Of a DNA stretch of 64,000 nt, positions 11,418 to 22,530 are shown in pieces. The stretch is from NCBI RefSeq assembly GCF_900110965.1, contig NZ_FOFO01000021.1, positions 1 through 64,000 of the forward strand, given 5' to 3'. The DNA is from Ectothiorhodospira magna. Lineage in GTDB: Bacteria; Pseudomonadota; Gammaproteobacteria; Ectothiorhodospirales; Ectothiorhodospiraceae. Positions within the stretch are counted from its first letter, which is position 1. Every line of letters begins with the position of its first letter. The notes beneath the pieces are model-generated. The model was not told where the DNA came from and did not search any database. It saw only the letters and a list, made by a program, of their open reading frames with translations. Made by a program: the position numbers and the translations under genes.

Positions 11418-12449
11418 ATGCGACTCAAGCCGGAGCAACTGGAAGATCATCTGCAACGGGGATTGGCGCCCCTTTATCTGGTCAGTGGCGATGAGCCATT
11501 GCAATCAATGGAGGCGGTGGATGGCATCCGGGCGCGGGCCAGGGCCGAGGGATTCGAGGACCGGGAGGTGTTTACCGTGGACAAGGGATTTGACTGGGGT
11601 CAGGTGCAAACTGCCGCTGAAAGTCTGTCCCTGTTCGCCCAGCGTCGGGTACTGGAACTGCGCATGCCATCCGGCAAACCCGGTGTCCAGGGCGGCAAGG
11701 TACTGGAAGCCTGCGCCCGGCAACCCTCCGCCGATACGGTGCTGATCGTTCAGTGCGGCAAGCTGGAACGTCAGGAGCAAAAATCCCGTTGGTGTCAGGC
11801 CCTGGAACAGGCCGGAGTGATGATTCAGGTCTGGCCCCTGGACCTGGCCGGCACCGAAACCTGGATCATTCGGCGCATGAATCGGCGAGGTTTACACCCC
11901 ACCGCCGGCGCCGCCCGGCTACTGGCGGAGCGGGTGGAAGGCAATCTGCTGGCGGCCGCCCAGGAAATCGACAAACTGGTGCTGTTGCAGGGGACCGGGG
12001 CGGTGGACGAGGTGGGGGTGCTGGCGGCGGTGACCGATAGCGCCCGTTTCAATGTCTATGACCTGACCGCTGCGGCCCTGGCCGGAGAAGCAGGCCGGGC
12101 GGTGCGCATCCTGTCCGGCCTGCGGGCCGAGGGCATTGCCCCGGTGCTGGTGGCCTGGACCCTGACCCGTGAGATTCGGACCCTCAACCGGCTGTCGGAA
12201 CAGGTGACGGCGGGGGCCACCCTCCAGGGGGTGCTCAAGTCAGTCTGGCCACCCCAGCGCCAGCCGGTGATGCGGCAGGCCCTGAAACGCTTGCCCCTGC
12301 CGGTTCTGGGCCAGCTGCTGCAGGCCGGAGCGCGGGCGGATCAGGTGGCCAAGGGGCAGAAGCCGGGCAGTGCCTGGGATGAATTGTTAGACTTGACCCT
12401 GGGACTGGCAGGACAGCCGTCGTCCTTGAGTTGCATCCCCCCCTATTGA
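11418..12449 (+). CDS. holA: DNA polymerase III subunit delta
   Basis: The clamp-loader subunit that opens the beta sliding clamp. The 343-residue length and the N-terminal features ([21 protein letters not shown]) match the family. The fold is AAA+-like without a functional Walker A, as expected. It lies between lptE and proA, with a 5-base gap before the proA ATG. Confidence 0.93.
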   Translation: MRLKPEQLEDHLQRGLAPLYLVSGDEPLQSMEAVDGIRARARAEGFEDREVFTVDKGFDWGQVQTAAESLSLFAQRRVLELRMPSGKPGVQGGKVLEACARQPSADTVLIVQCGKLERQEQKSRWCQALEQAGVMIQVWPLDLAGTETWIIRRMNRRGLHPTAGAARLLAERVEGNLLAAAQEIDKLVLLQGTGAVDEVGVLAAVTDSARFNVYDLTAAALAGEAGRAVRILSGLRAEGIAPVLVAWTLTREIRTLNRLSEQVTAGATLQGVLKSVWPPQRQPVMRQALKRLPLPVLGQLLQAGARADQVAKGQKPGSAWDELLDLTLGLAGQPSSLSCIPPY

Positions 12450-12454
12450 AACCG

Positions 12455-13729
12455 ATGGCAGATACCGTGATCGACAATATCCACGACTACATGCAGCACA
12501 TGGGCCGGCAGGCCCGTAGTGCTTCCCGGAGCCTGCTGCGGGCTGATACCGCCGCCAAGAATGCCGCCCTGCTGGCCATGGCGGCACTGATCGAGGCCCG
12601 GGCCAACACCCTGATGACAGAAAACCGCAAGGACCTGGAGGCCGGTGAAAAAAATGGCCTGGATGCGGCCTTGCTGGATCGTCTGGCCTTCAATCCCGAG
12701 CGTCTGGACACCATGGCCGAGGGGCTGCGCCAGATCGCTGCCCTGCCGGACCCGGTCGGGGCCATCTCCGACCTCAATTATCGCCCCAGTGGCATTCAGG
12801 TGGGCCGGATGCGGGTTCCCCTGGGAGTGATCGGCATCATCTTTGAATCCCGGCCCAATGTGACCGTGGATGCCGCCGGCCTGTGCCTTAAATCCGGTAA
12901 TGCCGCCATTTTGCGCGGGGGGTCCGAGGCGTTTCATTCCAACCGGGCCCTGGCCGACTGCATCCGCGAGGGTCTGGATCAGGCCGGTCTGCCCGCCGAC
13001 GCGGTGCAGGTAGTAGGCACCACCGACCGGGCTGCAGTGGGCGCCCTGCTGCGCCTGAAGGACGACGTGGACGTGATCGTGCCTCGGGGCGGCAAGGGAC
13101 TCATTGCCCGGGTCAGCGAGGAATCCCTGATTCCGGTGATCAAGCACCTGGACGGTATCTGCCATGTCTACATCGACGATCACGCGGACCTGGACAAGGC
13201 CGTCAAGGTGACCTTCAATGCCAAGACCCAGCGCTACGGCACCTGCAACACCCTGGAAACCCTGCTGGTGGCCGAATCCATCGCCCCCAGAGCCTTGACC
13301 GCCCTCAAGCCCCTGTTTGACGACAAGGGGGTGGCACTGCGGGGGTGCCCCCGTACCCTGGCCTTTTTGCCGGATATCAGCCCGGCCACCGAGGAAGACT
13401 GGCAGACAGAGTATCTGGCACCGATCCTGAGCATCCGGGTGGTGCCCGGCCTGGATGAAGCCATCGAGCACATCAACCACTACGGCTCCCGCCACACCGA
13501 TACCATCGTCACGGAAAATTACACCCGCGCCCGGCGGTTCATGCGGGAAGTGGACTCCAGTTCGGTGATGGTGAATGCCTCCACCCGGTTTGCCGATGGG
13601 TTTGAATATGGCCTGGGGGCGGAAATCGGCATCAGCACCGACAAGCTCCATGCCCGTGGCCCGGTGGGGCTGGATGGTCTGACCACCCTCAAATATGTGG
13701 TTCTGGGGGATGGTCATGTGCGGGGTTGA
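12455..13729 (+). CDS. proA: Gamma-glutamyl phosphate reductase
   Basis: Reduces gamma-glutamyl phosphate to glutamate semialdehyde with NADPH in proline synthesis. The 424-residue protein contains the catalytic cysteine C264 in [12 protein letters not shown] and the motif VIFESRPNV-like [13 protein letters not shown] 12455 ([12 protein letters not shown]) is preferred to an in-frame TTG that lies inside holA. It sits between holA and nadD, as in several gammaproteobacteria. Confidence 0.96.
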   Translation: MADTVIDNIHDYMQHMGRQARSASRSLLRADTAAKNAALLAMAALIEARANTLMTENRKDLEAGEKNGLDAALLDRLAFNPERLDTMAEGLRQIAALPDPVGAISDLNYRPSGIQVGRMRVPLGVIGIIFESRPNVTVDAAGLCLKSGNAAILRGGSEAFHSNRALADCIREGLDQAGLPADAVQVVGTTDRAAVGALLRLKDDVDVIVPRGGKGLIARVSEESLIPVIKHLDGICHVYIDDHADLDKAVKVTFNAKTQRYGTCNTLETLLVAESIAPRALTALKPLFDDKGVALRGCPRTLAFLPDISPATEEDWQTEYLAPILSIRVVPGLDEAIEHINHYGSRHTDTIVTENYTRARRFMREVDSSSVMVNASTRFADGFEYGLGAEIGISTDKLHARGPVGLDGLTTLKYVVLGDGHVRG

Positions 13730-13747
13730 GTACCAAGCGAAGATCCT

Positions 13748-14407
13748 ATGATTGGCGTCCTGGGCGGCACCTTCGATCCGATCCATTTTGGACATCTGCG
13801 GCCAGCACTGGAGATTTACGAACATCTGGCCCTGGATGAACTGCGTTTCATCCCCTGTGGCCTGCCCCCCCATCGGCACCGGCCCCAGGCCCCCATGGCG
13901 CACCGGCTGGCCATGGTGGAACAGGCGGTGGCCCATCATCCCGGTTTTACGGTGGACCGTCGTGAACTGACCCGCAGCGGCCCGTCCTACAGTGTGGATA
14001 CCCTGGAGAGCCTGCGCCAGGAACTGGGTGCCCATGTGCCCCTGTGCCTGCTGCTGGGCATGGATGCCTATGCCGGCTTGTCCTCCTGGCATCGCTGGCA
14101 AGATCTGTTTGATCTGGCCCATATCGTGGTGGCCCATCGGCCAGGGCGTACAGGCCCCCGGCATCTACCCTGGGGGAGATCCCGGCAGGTGGAAAACCCC
14201 GCCGATCTGCGGACCGCGCCGGCGGGGCGTATCCTGTACATGCCGGTGACCCAACTGGACATTTCCGCCACCGCCATCCGGGGTCTGGTGGCCCAGGGAC
14301 ACAGCCCAAGATTTCTGTTGCCAGAACCGGTGCTGGCCTATATTCAACAACACCAGCTTTATCTTCTACCCCACTCCCAGAGGGATGCATGCAGACAGAA
14401 CAACTGA
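13748..14407 (+). CDS. nadD: Nicotinate-nucleotide adenylyltransferase
   Basis: Adenylates nicotinate mononucleotide in NAD synthesis. The 219-residue protein begins [18 protein letters not shown], carrying the nucleotidyltransferase (T/H)xGH signature, and has the second substrate motif ISATAIR near residue 176. Its 3' end overlaps rsfS by 19 bases, so the two are probably coupled. Confidence 0.95.
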   Translation: MIGVLGGTFDPIHFGHLRPALEIYEHLALDELRFIPCGLPPHRHRPQAPMAHRLAMVEQAVAHHPGFTVDRRELTRSGPSYSVDTLESLRQELGAHVPLCLLLGMDAYAGLSSWHRWQDLFDLAHIVVAHRPGRTGPRHLPWGRSRQVENPADLRTAPAGRILYMPVTQLDISATAIRGLVAQGHSPRFLLPEPVLAYIQQHQLYLLPHSQRDACRQNN

Positions 14408-14787
14408 CCCAGATCGTCCTCCAGGCCCTGGAAGACATGAAAGCCCAAAATGTCCAGTGCCTGGATGTACGGGGCAAAACCGCCCTCACCGATACCATGG
14501 TGATCGCTTCGGGTTCTTCCAACCGCCATGTGAAATCTCTGGCCGACAACGTCATCATGAAGGCAAAGGCCGCCGGTGTTCAGCCCCTGGGTGCCGAGGG
14601 TGAGCGGGAGGGGGAATGGGTGCTGGTGGACCTGGATGATGTGGTGGTCCATGTGATGCTGCCCCAGGTTCGTGACTTTTACAGTCTGGAGAAGCTGTGG
14701 TTGACGGATGAATCCCCGCAGGCGACCCCGGACCAGGATCAGGAGGACGATTCTCCGGCAGCCGCCCTGCGCCGTCTGCGCCGCTGA
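14389..14787 (+). CDS. rsfS: Ribosomal silencing factor RsfS
   Basis: Binds ribosomal protein uL14 and blocks subunit joining under starvation. The 132-residue protein carries the family body ([44 protein letters not shown]) and an acidic/arginine C-terminal tail of about 25 residues. The order nadD-rsfS-rlmH is the canonical one. Confidence 0.95.
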   Translation: MQTEQLTQIVLQALEDMKAQNVQCLDVRGKTALTDTMVIASGSSNRHVKSLADNVIMKAKAAGVQPLGAEGEREGEWVLVDLDDVVVHVMLPQVRDFYSLEKLWLTDESPQATPDQDQEDDSPAAALRRLRR

Positions 14788-14792
14788 CCGGG

Positions 14793-15263
14793 ATGCGTAT
14801 TCATCTGCTGGCGGTAGGCACCCGTATGCCCGGCTGGGTGAATGAAGCCTATAAAGACTATGCCGGGCGCCTGCCTGCAGAATGCAGTCTGATATTGCGG
14901 GAGATCCCTTCTCCACGCCGGGGCCGCAACGCCCCGGTGGAACGCCTGCGGGAAGCGGAGGGTGAGGGTCTGCTGGCGGCCCTGCCCAGGGACTGCTGGG
15001 TGGTGGCCCTGGATGAGCAGGGCCGCCATCTGGATACCGCCGGCCTGTCCCGACAGCTGGATCAGTGGATGCAGTCGGGCCGGGATGTGGCGCTGCTGGT
15101 GGGAGGGGCCGATGGCCTGTCCGAGGCTTGCCGCCGCCGGGCAGACTTCATTTGGTCCCTGTCGCCCCTGACCTTTCCTCATCCTCTGGTGCGGGTGATT
15201 TTGGCAGAACAGCTCTACCGTGGCTGGAGTCTGTTGCGCCATCACCCCTATCATCGGGCCTGA
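14793..15263 (+). CDS. rlmH: 23S rRNA (pseudouridine1915-N3)-methyltransferase RlmH
   Basis: A SPOUT-class methyltransferase acting on pseudouridine 1915 in assembled ribosomes. The 156-residue protein has the SAM-binding knot motifs LLVGGADGLSE and LSPLTFPHPLVRVILAEQLYR and the C-terminal HHPYHRA. It follows rsfS by 5 bases. Confidence 0.96.
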   Translation: MRIHLLAVGTRMPGWVNEAYKDYAGRLPAECSLILREIPSPRRGRNAPVERLREAEGEGLLAALPRDCWVVALDEQGRHLDTAGLSRQLDQWMQSGRDVALLVGGADGLSEACRRRADFIWSLSPLTFPHPLVRVILAEQLYRGWSLLRHHPYHRA

Positions 15264-15322
15264 CCTTCGGCACGGCCTCCGTGCCGGTCTTTCCCGTCCG
15301 CGCCCGTCCCGGAGATGTGCCC

Positions 15323-15919
15323 ATGCTTGTCCTTGCCTCTGCCTCCCCCCGCCGCCGTGAACTGCTGGATCAGATCGGTGTGGCCTGGCAGGCCCATCCG
15401 GTGGATGTGGAAGAAATCCCCCTGGCTGGTGAATCTCCCCAGGACTTTGCCCGGCGCATGGCGGTGACCAAGGCCCAGACCGCCCATGATGCCCTGGCCG
15501 GTTCATGGCCGGTGCTGGGGGCAGACACCGTGGTCAGCATCGATGGTGCTATCCTGGGCAAGCCCAGGGATCGGGATGATGCCCTGGCCATGCTGGGCCG
15601 TTTATCTGGCCGCACCCACACCGTGTTCTCCGCCGTGGCCCTGATTCATCAAGGGGGCTGTCATCAAGCCCTGTCCACCACCCAGGTGCGCCTGCGGGAG
15701 CTGACACCCGCCGACAGGGCGGCCTACTGGGCCAGCGGTGAACCTGCCGACAAGGCCGGCGCCTACGGTATTCAGGGTCTGGGCGCCCTGTTCGTGGCCC
15801 ATATCCAGGGCAGCTATTCTGGTGTGGTGGGACTCCCCCTGTTCGAGACGGGCGCACTGTTACGCCGCTGCGGTTTAAAATCCGCCATTGATCATGACAC
15901 TCTGAAGGCATCCCAATGA
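15323..15919 (+). CDS. maf: Maf-like nucleoside triphosphate pyrophosphatase (YhdE type)
   Basis: Hydrolyses dTTP/UTP and modified nucleotides, a house-cleaning role. The 198-residue protein starts MLVLASASPRRRELL (ATG 15323 with GGAG 8 bases upstream) and has the catalytic acidic motif GADTVV (D68). Placement just before rng and yhdP matches the YhdE subfamily rather than YceF. Its stop overlaps the rng start. Confidence 0.92.
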   Translation: MLVLASASPRRRELLDQIGVAWQAHPVDVEEIPLAGESPQDFARRMAVTKAQTAHDALAGSWPVLGADTVVSIDGAILGKPRDRDDALAMLGRLSGRTHTVFSAVALIHQGGCHQALSTTQVRLRELTPADRAAYWASGEPADKAGAYGIQGLGALFVAHIQGSYSGVVGLPLFETGALLRRCGLKSAIDHDTLKASQ

Positions 15920-17394
15920 TGGGCACGGAAATCCTAATGAATATCACCCCCCAGGAGATCCGCGTGGCCCTGGTGGAAAATGGCGTGTTGATGGAAATCA
16001 GCATGGAACGGGCCCGGCGTCGGGGGCTGGTGGGCAATATTTACAAGGGGCGGGTGAGCCGGGTGCTGCCAGGGATGGACGCGGCCTTTGTGGACATCGG
16101 TCTGGAACGGGCCGCGTTTCTCCATGCCTCTGACGTGGCGCCAGTGGAGCGGGAAGAACTTCAGGGAGGAGAACGGGAACGGACCGAACCCATCCAGCGC
16201 CTGCTGCGGGAAGGCCAGGATATCCTGGTGCAGGTGATCAAAGACCCCCTGGGCACCAAAGGGGCCCGTCTGACCACCTATATCACTGTGCCTTCCCGCT
16301 ATCTGGTGCTGATGCCCGGTAACGCCACGGTGGGGATCTCCACCCGCATTGAAACCGACAGTGAGCGCAGCCGCCTCAAGGGTACGGTGGAAACCCTCCA
16401 GGCAGAACTGGAATGCCGACATGGCTTTATCGTCCGCACCGCCGCCGAGGCTGCGCCAGTGGAATCCCTGCGTAACGACATGATGTTTCTGGCCAAACTC
16501 TGGCAAACCATCCAGCAGGGGGCCGGCCAGGCCCGGGCCGGCTCCGAGGTCTATGTGGATCTGCCCCTGACCCTGCGGATCCTGCGGGACATGGTGGGGA
16601 TGGAACTGGAAAAGATCCGCATCGATTCCCGGGAGACGGTGCAGCGGGTGAGCGAGTTCGCCGCCCAGTATGTGCCCGAACTGCTGGACCGGATCGAACA
16701 TTACCCCGGCGAGCGCCCCATCTTCGACCTGTACAACGTGGAGGACGAGATCCAGAAGGCCCTGGAACGCAAGGTGGAGCTCAAGTCCGGTGGTTATCTG
16801 ATCTTCGATCAGACCGAGGCGATGACCACCATCGACATCAACACCGGCGCCTTCGTGGGCCATCGCAACCTGGAAGAGACCATCTTCAAGACCAATCTGG
16901 AGGCGGCCCAGGCCATTGCCCGGCAGCTGCGCCTGCGCAATCTGGGGGGCATCATCATCGTCGACTTCATCGACATGACCCAGGAGGATCACAAGCGTCA
17001 GGTGCTGCGCTCCCTGGAAAAGGCGATGGAAAAGGACTACGCCAAGAGCCAGATCTGTGATGTCTCGCCCCTGGGGCTGGTGGAAATGACCCGCAAGCGC
17101 ACCCGGGAAAGTCTGGAACATCTGCTGTGCGAACCCTGTCCCACCTGCATGGGGCGCGGTTATGTGAAATCCGCCGAGACTGTCTGCTACGAGATGTTCC
17201 GGGAGATCCTGCGGGAGGCCCGTCAGTTTGATGCCCGGGAGCTGCTGGTGCTGGCTTCCCAGGCGGTGGTGGACCTGCTGCTGGATGAGGAATCCGCCAG
17301 TGTTGCCCAGCTGCAGGAATTTATCGGCATTCCCATCCGTTTTCAGGTAGAAAGCCTCTATACCCAGGAACAGTTCGACATCGTACTGCTTTGA
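15916..17394 (+). CDS. rng: Ribonuclease G
   Basis: RNase E/G-family endoribonuclease that matures the 5' end of 16S rRNA. The 492-residue protein has an S1 domain (about 35-120), the catalytic acidic residues D307 (TIDINTG) and D350/D353 (VDFIDM), and the zinc-link CEPCPTC near 404-412. It lacks the long RNase E C-terminal scaffold, as expected. Its start overlaps the maf stop. Confidence 0.95.
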   Translation: MMGTEILMNITPQEIRVALVENGVLMEISMERARRRGLVGNIYKGRVSRVLPGMDAAFVDIGLERAAFLHASDVAPVEREELQGGERERTEPIQRLLREGQDILVQVIKDPLGTKGARLTTYITVPSRYLVLMPGNATVGISTRIETDSERSRLKGTVETLQAELECRHGFIVRTAAEAAPVESLRNDMMFLAKLWQTIQQGAGQARAGSEVYVDLPLTLRILRDMVGMELEKIRIDSRETVQRVSEFAAQYVPELLDRIEHYPGERPIFDLYNVEDEIQKALERKVELKSGGYLIFDQTEAMTTIDINTGAFVGHRNLEETIFKTNLEAAQAIARQLRLRNLGGIIIVDFIDMTQEDHKRQVLRSLEKAMEKDYAKSQICDVSPLGLVEMTRKRTRESLEHLLCEPCPTCMGRGYVKSAETVCYEMFREILREARQFDARELLVLASQAVVDLLLDEESASVAQLQEFIGIPIRFQVESLYTQEQFDIVLL

Positions 17395-17430
17395 TTCACC
17401 CCCTGTCCCGGCCCCCAAGGAGCCCGTTGC

Positions 17431-20400
17431 GTGCTCAAACCCGCCCTGGCCGCCAGCCCCCGTATCCTGATCATTGGCCTGCTGTTGCTGGCCACGGTGG
17501 TGGCCGGATTGCGACTGGGTACACCATTGCTGGATGGACTGCGCAGTCCTCTGGAACGTCTGTTGTCCCAACAGTCCGGGCAGCAGGTGACGGTGGGGGC
17601 GCTGCAGGTCCGATGGCGTATTCTCTCCCCCCGGATCACTGTCTCTGATGTTCGCATCCATGATGCTGCCGGAGAGGGGCCGATGCTGGCAGTGGACCAT
17701 CTGGATCTGGGGCTGGCCCCCTGGCGCAGCTTGCAGCAGGGACGGCTGGTTCTGGGCCATCTTCAGGTGCGGGGGGCCGATCTGCACCTGTTGCGGGACG
17801 ACAGTGGCCGGGTGCGGGTGCGGGGGGCCGAGGGGTTGCCGACCCGCCGGGATGACACCACCGAGGCGCTGCCGGTCGACCTGCTGGCCCTGGCGGTGGG
17901 TCGGGCCTTTACCCTCAGTGAAAGCCGGCTACGCTGGGAAGACCGGCAACTGGGTATGGATTACCAGTTCGACGATCTGAACCTGGATATTGCCGTGGAA
18001 GCGGGGCAGGTACGACTGGCCGGGGATGTTTTTTTACCGGCAACACTGGGCCATTCGTTCCGGCTGGGGATGAACCTGCACCACGGGGGCCAGTGGGATG
18101 ACTGGAGCGGTGATACCTTTATCGAAGCAGACGGGCTGAACCTGGCGGGCCTGCCGGAGGAGATACGGGCAACCCTGGGGCTGGACAGGGGGCAGCTGGA
18201 TGGTCAGGTCTGGCTGCACTGGCAGCAAGGCGAACCCCACCGGGCCTATCTGGCGCTCACCGTGCAGCAGTTGACCATGACACCCGTTCCCGAACCGGGA
18301 TTGCCGACACCAGAACTGGAAACCCTGGCGGGGAAGCTGCTGTGGCAGGCCCGTCCGGGGGGCTGGGATCTGCGGGTGGATGAACTGGTGGTGTCCCGTC
18401 AGGGGGATCCCTGGCCGCCCGGTGGTCTGGACCTGAGTGTGGTGGCAGTGGATGAGGGGACACAGGTCAACGTCTGGCTGGATTACCTGCGCCTGGAGGA
18501 TCTGCTGCCCTTGGTCCTGCATCAGCCCTGGTTAAGACAGACCCTGCAACCGGGCTTGCCCACCCTGGTGGAACTGGCGCCCAGAGGCATCTTGACAGCC
18601 ACCCGCCTGGGATTGGTGATTCCCGATGACGGCGAACCGCGCTTTGTTGCCGATGGGCGGTTTCAGGGCGGGGCTGTAGCCCCCTGGGGGCCAGGGCCAG
18701 GGGTTTCCGGGGCGGCGGGGGCTTTTTCCTTTGCCGAAACCGGCGGTGAACTGTGGCTGGACAGTACGGCCCTGGAAGTGAGCTGGCCTGACCAGTTCCC
18801 CCACAAGCTCCCCATCGACACCCTTCAGGGACGGGTACGCTGGTTGCCGGCACCGGATGGGCATCGGTTGGCTCTGGAGGAGCTGGTGCTGGCCAATGCA
18901 GACCTGCAACTTGGTGGGCAAGGGGTGATCCATCTGGGGGCGGATCCGGAGATGGACCTGCAACTGGTGCTGGTGGATGGTGACGGCGCCCGCACATCCC
19001 GTTACCTGCCCCAGGGCTTTATGCCCGAGCTGTCCCGGCAATGGCTGGACCAGGCCATTGTGGACGGGCGTATTACCCAGGCCCGGTTGCTGTTCCGGGG
19101 CCGGTTCGATGACTTTCCCTTCCGGCACCATGAGGGGGTCTTTCAGGTGATGGCCAAGGTGGAAGATGGGGTGTTGGATTACGAACCCGGCTGGCCCCGG
19201 CTGGAAGCCGTCTCTGCCACGGTGATGTTTCACAATCAGGGTCTGCGGATTGATGAGATACAGGCCCAGGTCTTTGGTGCCCATATTGATGCCGCCCAGG
19301 CATGGATCATGGATCTGCAGGCGCCAGTGCTCGGGATTCAGGGCCATATCCGGGGTCCGCTGGAGGACTACCTGCGTTTTGTCACTGCCAGTCCCCTGGC
19401 AGAGGCACAAGAATCCCTGCTGGCGGGTATTTCGGTCCAGGGAGAGGCGGGTCTGGATATCGGACTTCACATCCCTCTGGCAGACCGGGATACCCTGACC
19501 CAGCCAGACAGGGTGCGGGGGCGACTGACCTTCATGGACAATCAACTGGCCCTGGCCGACCCGCCGCTGGTGCTGGAGGCGCTGCAGGGGACGGTAGAGT
19601 TCACCGAAGAGGCCGCCTTGGCTGACCAGCTGGCGGCCCGTTTCAATGGCGCCCACGTGACCGCCCGTTTCCACCGGGCGCCCTCCGGCGCCCTGGAAGT
19701 CCATGCCCAGGGCCAGCAACCGATCACGGGTTTGCTGGCGCCTGTGGCTCCGGCTTCCTGGCTGGACTGGCTCGATGGCAGCGCCCATTGGCAGGCACAA
19801 CTGCAGGTGCCCGCTGCCGGATGGTCCCAGGGGCTGTTGACCTTGAATTCCGATCTGGTGGGGGTGCGCTCCAGTTTGCCACCCCCTTTGGCCAAAATCC
19901 CGGAAGCCGCCCGCCCCCTGACGGTCCGGTTTCCCCTGACCCCTACCCCGGAAACCCCGGCCCGGATCACCCTGGGGGATCATCTGAGCCTGTTGTTTAC
20001 CCTGGATTCAGCCGGTGCCCTGCACCGGGGGGAATTACGGCTGGGGGGGCAGGAGGCGGTATTGCCGGAACAGGGATGGCGGATCAGAGGTCATCTGTCC
20101 GGGCTGTCTTTGGATGACTGGCGGATGGTCTTTGATACCCTGGACCGCTCACCGCCTGCCGATACGGCATCACAACCAGGGGCACTGGACCTGCATCTGG
20201 ATCGTCTGCAATTCATGGGACGACGGATTGACGATATCAGTCTGCAGGCCCGTCGGGAGGCCGGCCAATGGGAGGCCCAGGTGGCTTCTCCCCTGATGCT
20301 GGGTCGCATCCACTGGCCACACCAGACCGACGCCGAACTGGTGGTGGATCTGGAATGGCTGGACCTAGATCAGCTCTCCGGCCAGATGGCCCATACTGCC

Positions 20401-21267
20401 GCCGAACCGGTACGGCCCGATCCAGCCAGTTTGCCGCCCCTGCGTCTGTCGGCCCAATGGTTGATGCTGCGGTCGCAGCATTTCCGCGGGCTGCAAATGA
20501 ATACCCAGACCATCCCGGGGGGTGTGCAACTGCAACGGCTGGTGCTGGCTGACGCCACGGGGCAGGCCAGGGGAGAGGCTCGGGGCCATTGGATCAAAGA
20601 TGATGATGATGCCCACGACACCCGATTACAGATCGACCTGTCCAGTGACGATCTGGGGCAAACCCTGGCACTGCTGGGAATTCAGCCGGTGTTCCGGGGT
20701 GGGCATGCCCAATTGCAGGCAGCGCTGCAATGGCCCGATACCCCCACCCAGGTCAGTTGGGCCGGATTGACAGGCACAGGCCGGGTCCAGGTGGATGAAG
20801 GTCGTCTTAGCGAAGTGCAGCCCGGTGCGGGCCGGTTACTGGGGCTGTTCAGTCTGGACCTGCTTCCCCGGCGACTGGCCCTGGATTTTCGGGATATTTT
20901 TCAGCGAGGGTTCGTCTTTGACCGATTACAGGGGCATGTCCAGCTCCAGGACGGTCATCTCTACACCACGGACCTGACGGTCCACAGTCCGGCTGCCCGG
21001 GTCCGTATTCAGGGCCGCACCGGGATGGTGACCCGGGATTATGACCAGACCATCACCGTGACCCCCAGTGTCAAGGGCACCCTGCCCCTGGCTGGTGCCC
21101 TCCTTGGCGGGCCGGTGACCGGGTTGGCGGTATTTGTCTTTGACCGGATGCTGGGGGTGGGGGAGCGTATCGACGAGGCTGCCCGGATGGAATATCGGGT
21201 GACGGGAGACTGGGCGGCGCCACGAGTGGAAGCGGTCGCCCGGGCGGCCCAGAGCCGGGCGCCCTGA
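17431..21267 (+). CDS. yhdP: AsmA-like envelope protein YhdP
   Basis: A very large inner-membrane-anchored protein of 1278 residues with one N-terminal helix (about 12-32) and a long repeating beta-groove (DUF3971 then an AsmA-like C-terminus). YhdP-family proteins help move phospholipids from the inner to the outer membrane. The GTG start is set by AAGGAG 8 bases upstream. In related genomes nit follows directly; here a 6.4-kb island has entered 46 bases past the stop. Confidence 0.9.
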   Translation: MLKPALAASPRILIIGLLLLATVVAGLRLGTPLLDGLRSPLERLLSQQSGQQVTVGALQVRWRILSPRITVSDVRIHDAAGEGPMLAVDHLDLGLAPWRSLQQGRLVLGHLQVRGADLHLLRDDSGRVRVRGAEGLPTRRDDTTEALPVDLLALAVGRAFTLSESRLRWEDRQLGMDYQFDDLNLDIAVEAGQVRLAGDVFLPATLGHSFRLGMNLHHGGQWDDWSGDTFIEADGLNLAGLPEEIRATLGLDRGQLDGQVWLHWQQGEPHRAYLALTVQQLTMTPVPEPGLPTPELETLAGKLLWQARPGGWDLRVDELVVSRQGDPWPPGGLDLSVVAVDEGTQVNVWLDYLRLEDLLPLVLHQPWLRQTLQPGLPTLVELAPRGILTATRLGLVIPDDGEPRFVADGRFQGGAVAPWGPGPGVSGAAGAFSFAETGGELWLDSTALEVSWPDQFPHKLPIDTLQGRVRWLPAPDGHRLALEELVLANADLQLGGQGVIHLGADPEMDLQLVLVDGDGARTSRYLPQGFMPELSRQWLDQAIVDGRITQARLLFRGRFDDFPFRHHEGVFQVMAKVEDGVLDYEPGWPRLEAVSATVMFHNQGLRIDEIQAQVFGAHIDAAQAWIMDLQAPVLGIQGHIRGPLEDYLRFVTASPLAEAQESLLAGISVQGEAGLDIGLHIPLADRDTLTQPDRVRGRLTFMDNQLALADPPLVLEALQGTVEFTEEAALADQLAARFNGAHVTARFHRAPSGALEVHAQGQQPITGLLAPVAPASWLDWLDGSAHWQAQLQVPAAGWSQGLLTLNSDLVGVRSSLPPPLAKIPEAARPLTVRFPLTPTPETPARITLGDHLSLLFTLDSAGALHRGELRLGGQEAVLPEQGWRIRGHLSGLSLDDWRMVFDTLDRSPPADTASQPGALDLHLDRLQFMGRRIDDISLQARREAGQWEAQVASPLMLGRIHWPHQTDAELVVDLEWLDLDQLSGQMAHTAAEPVRPDPASLPPLRLSAQWLMLRSQHFRGLQMNTQTIPGGVQLQRLVLADATGQARGEARGHWIKDDDDAHDTRLQIDLSSDDLGQTLALLGIQPVFRGGHAQLQAALQWPDTPTQVSWAGLTGTGRVQVDEGRLSEVQPGAGRLLGLFSLDLLPRRLALDFRDIFQRGFVFDRLQGHVQLQDGHLYTTDLTVHSPAARVRIQGRTGMVTRDYDQTITVTPSVKGTLPLAGALLGGPVTGLAVFVFDRMLGVGERIDEAARMEYRVTGDWAAPRVEAVARAAQSRAP

Positions 21268-21313
21268 CGGACCTGTCTGGACCGATGCTTGCATTGTGTA
21301 TTCTTTCCGTAGG

Positions 21314-22530
21314 CCTGAATCCGTGACGAAATCTCGCCAAATTTCATGATTAGCCTTCAAAAACAACAAGATAAATGAGAAAATCGGGGCTTCCCGTTGC
21401 ACCAGTTGGGTGAACCCAGATGCCCCTCAAAAAACCTCGCCTTGAGCAGTCGCCGCGCCGGATTCTCACCGCCCATGCGGGGCTGGCACTGATTGGCGAG
21501 GCGATTGCGGCATCCCGCCTGGATCAGGCGGTGAAGTCGATGGGATCTTACCGGGGCACCGACCATGGTCAGGTGCTCAGCACCTACCTGGGGCTGCTTA
21601 CCCTGGGCAAGAGCGACTTTGAAGCCGCCGAGGGGGTGCGCAAGGATCCGTTCTTTCTGTCCTGCATGGGCTTGAAGCGCGGGCTGTCGGCAGCGCGCTT
21701 GCGTCAGCGCATGGATGCCTCGGCCATGGATATCGACTTCATCATCAAGTGGAACCCCCGACAGGCGTCGGCCGCTGACTGGCTGGCGCATGCGGATGGC
21801 CTGGAGGCGAGCAAGGTCAAGTGGGAAGCGCCCCGCGAGGGTAAGCGGATCGCCACCTTCAGCGTCAACGAAACCCGGAGCTGGCAAGGGCAGGAGTACA
21901 CCTTCCGACGCGTCATGCGCGTGGTGGAGCGCACTATTGACCGCAAGGGTCAGGCGCTGGTGTTCCCCGACCTGGAGGTCGAGGGCTGGTGGACCTCCCT
22001 GGAGTTGTCCGATGACGACATCATCGCCCTGTATCGCGGCCATGCCACCTGCGAGCAATTCCATTCCGAGTTCAAGACCGACATGGACCTGGAGCGCCTG
22101 CCCTCCGGCAAGTTCGACACCAACACCCTGGTCATGGCAGCGGGCACTTTCGTGTACAACGTCCTGCGCTGGATCGGCCTGCAGGGGCTGATCGGCGATG
22201 ACTCGCCCGTGCGCCATCCCGCCAAGCGCCGCCGTATCCGCACGGTGTTCCAGGAGTTGATCAGCCTGCCGGCACAACTGGTTCACCACGCCCGTCAGGT
22301 CTGGTTGCGCTTTGGTGCGCACTGCCTGGCGCACAGGCGGCGCGGATACCCATGGCTCCGGCCCCGGGAATCACCCCCAAATGTTGCTTGGAAAGGCTCG
22401 AATTTCATGGATAAACGCCTTCAGGTACCCTGAACGCTGGTTGGCCACCGGTCACAGCATCGCTCGCGGGGTCGCCCCCCTGCCAGGGCCGATTTCCGGT
22501 CGGGCGGGCGAGGTTGGCCACGGATTCAGG
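21314..22530 (+). mobile_element. IS1380-like element, copy 1 (internally deleted)
   Basis: A 1217-bp element with terminal inverted repeats CCTGAATCCGTG (21314-21325) and its complement CACGGATTCAGG (22519-22530). The ends begin CCT, as is usual in the IS1380 family. The flanking four bases, TAGG on the left and CTCC on the right, do not match, so no target duplication survives. Copy 2 at 26467-27683 has the same length and orientation. Confidence 0.85.
21420..22433 (+). pseudogene. IS1380-family transposase lacking its central catalytic segment, copy 1
   Basis: The frame encodes 337 residues against about 440-470 for the family. The N-terminal region (ILTAHAGLALIGEAI, DFEAAEGVRKDPFF) is joined after RLRQRMDAS directly to MDIDFIIKWNPR, so about 110 residues holding the first catalytic aspartates are missing. 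The C-terminal YRGHATCEQFHSEFK (conserved glutamate and lysine) is intact. The frame is preserved but the protein should be inactive. Any movement would need a full-length transposase elsewhere. Confidence 0.85.
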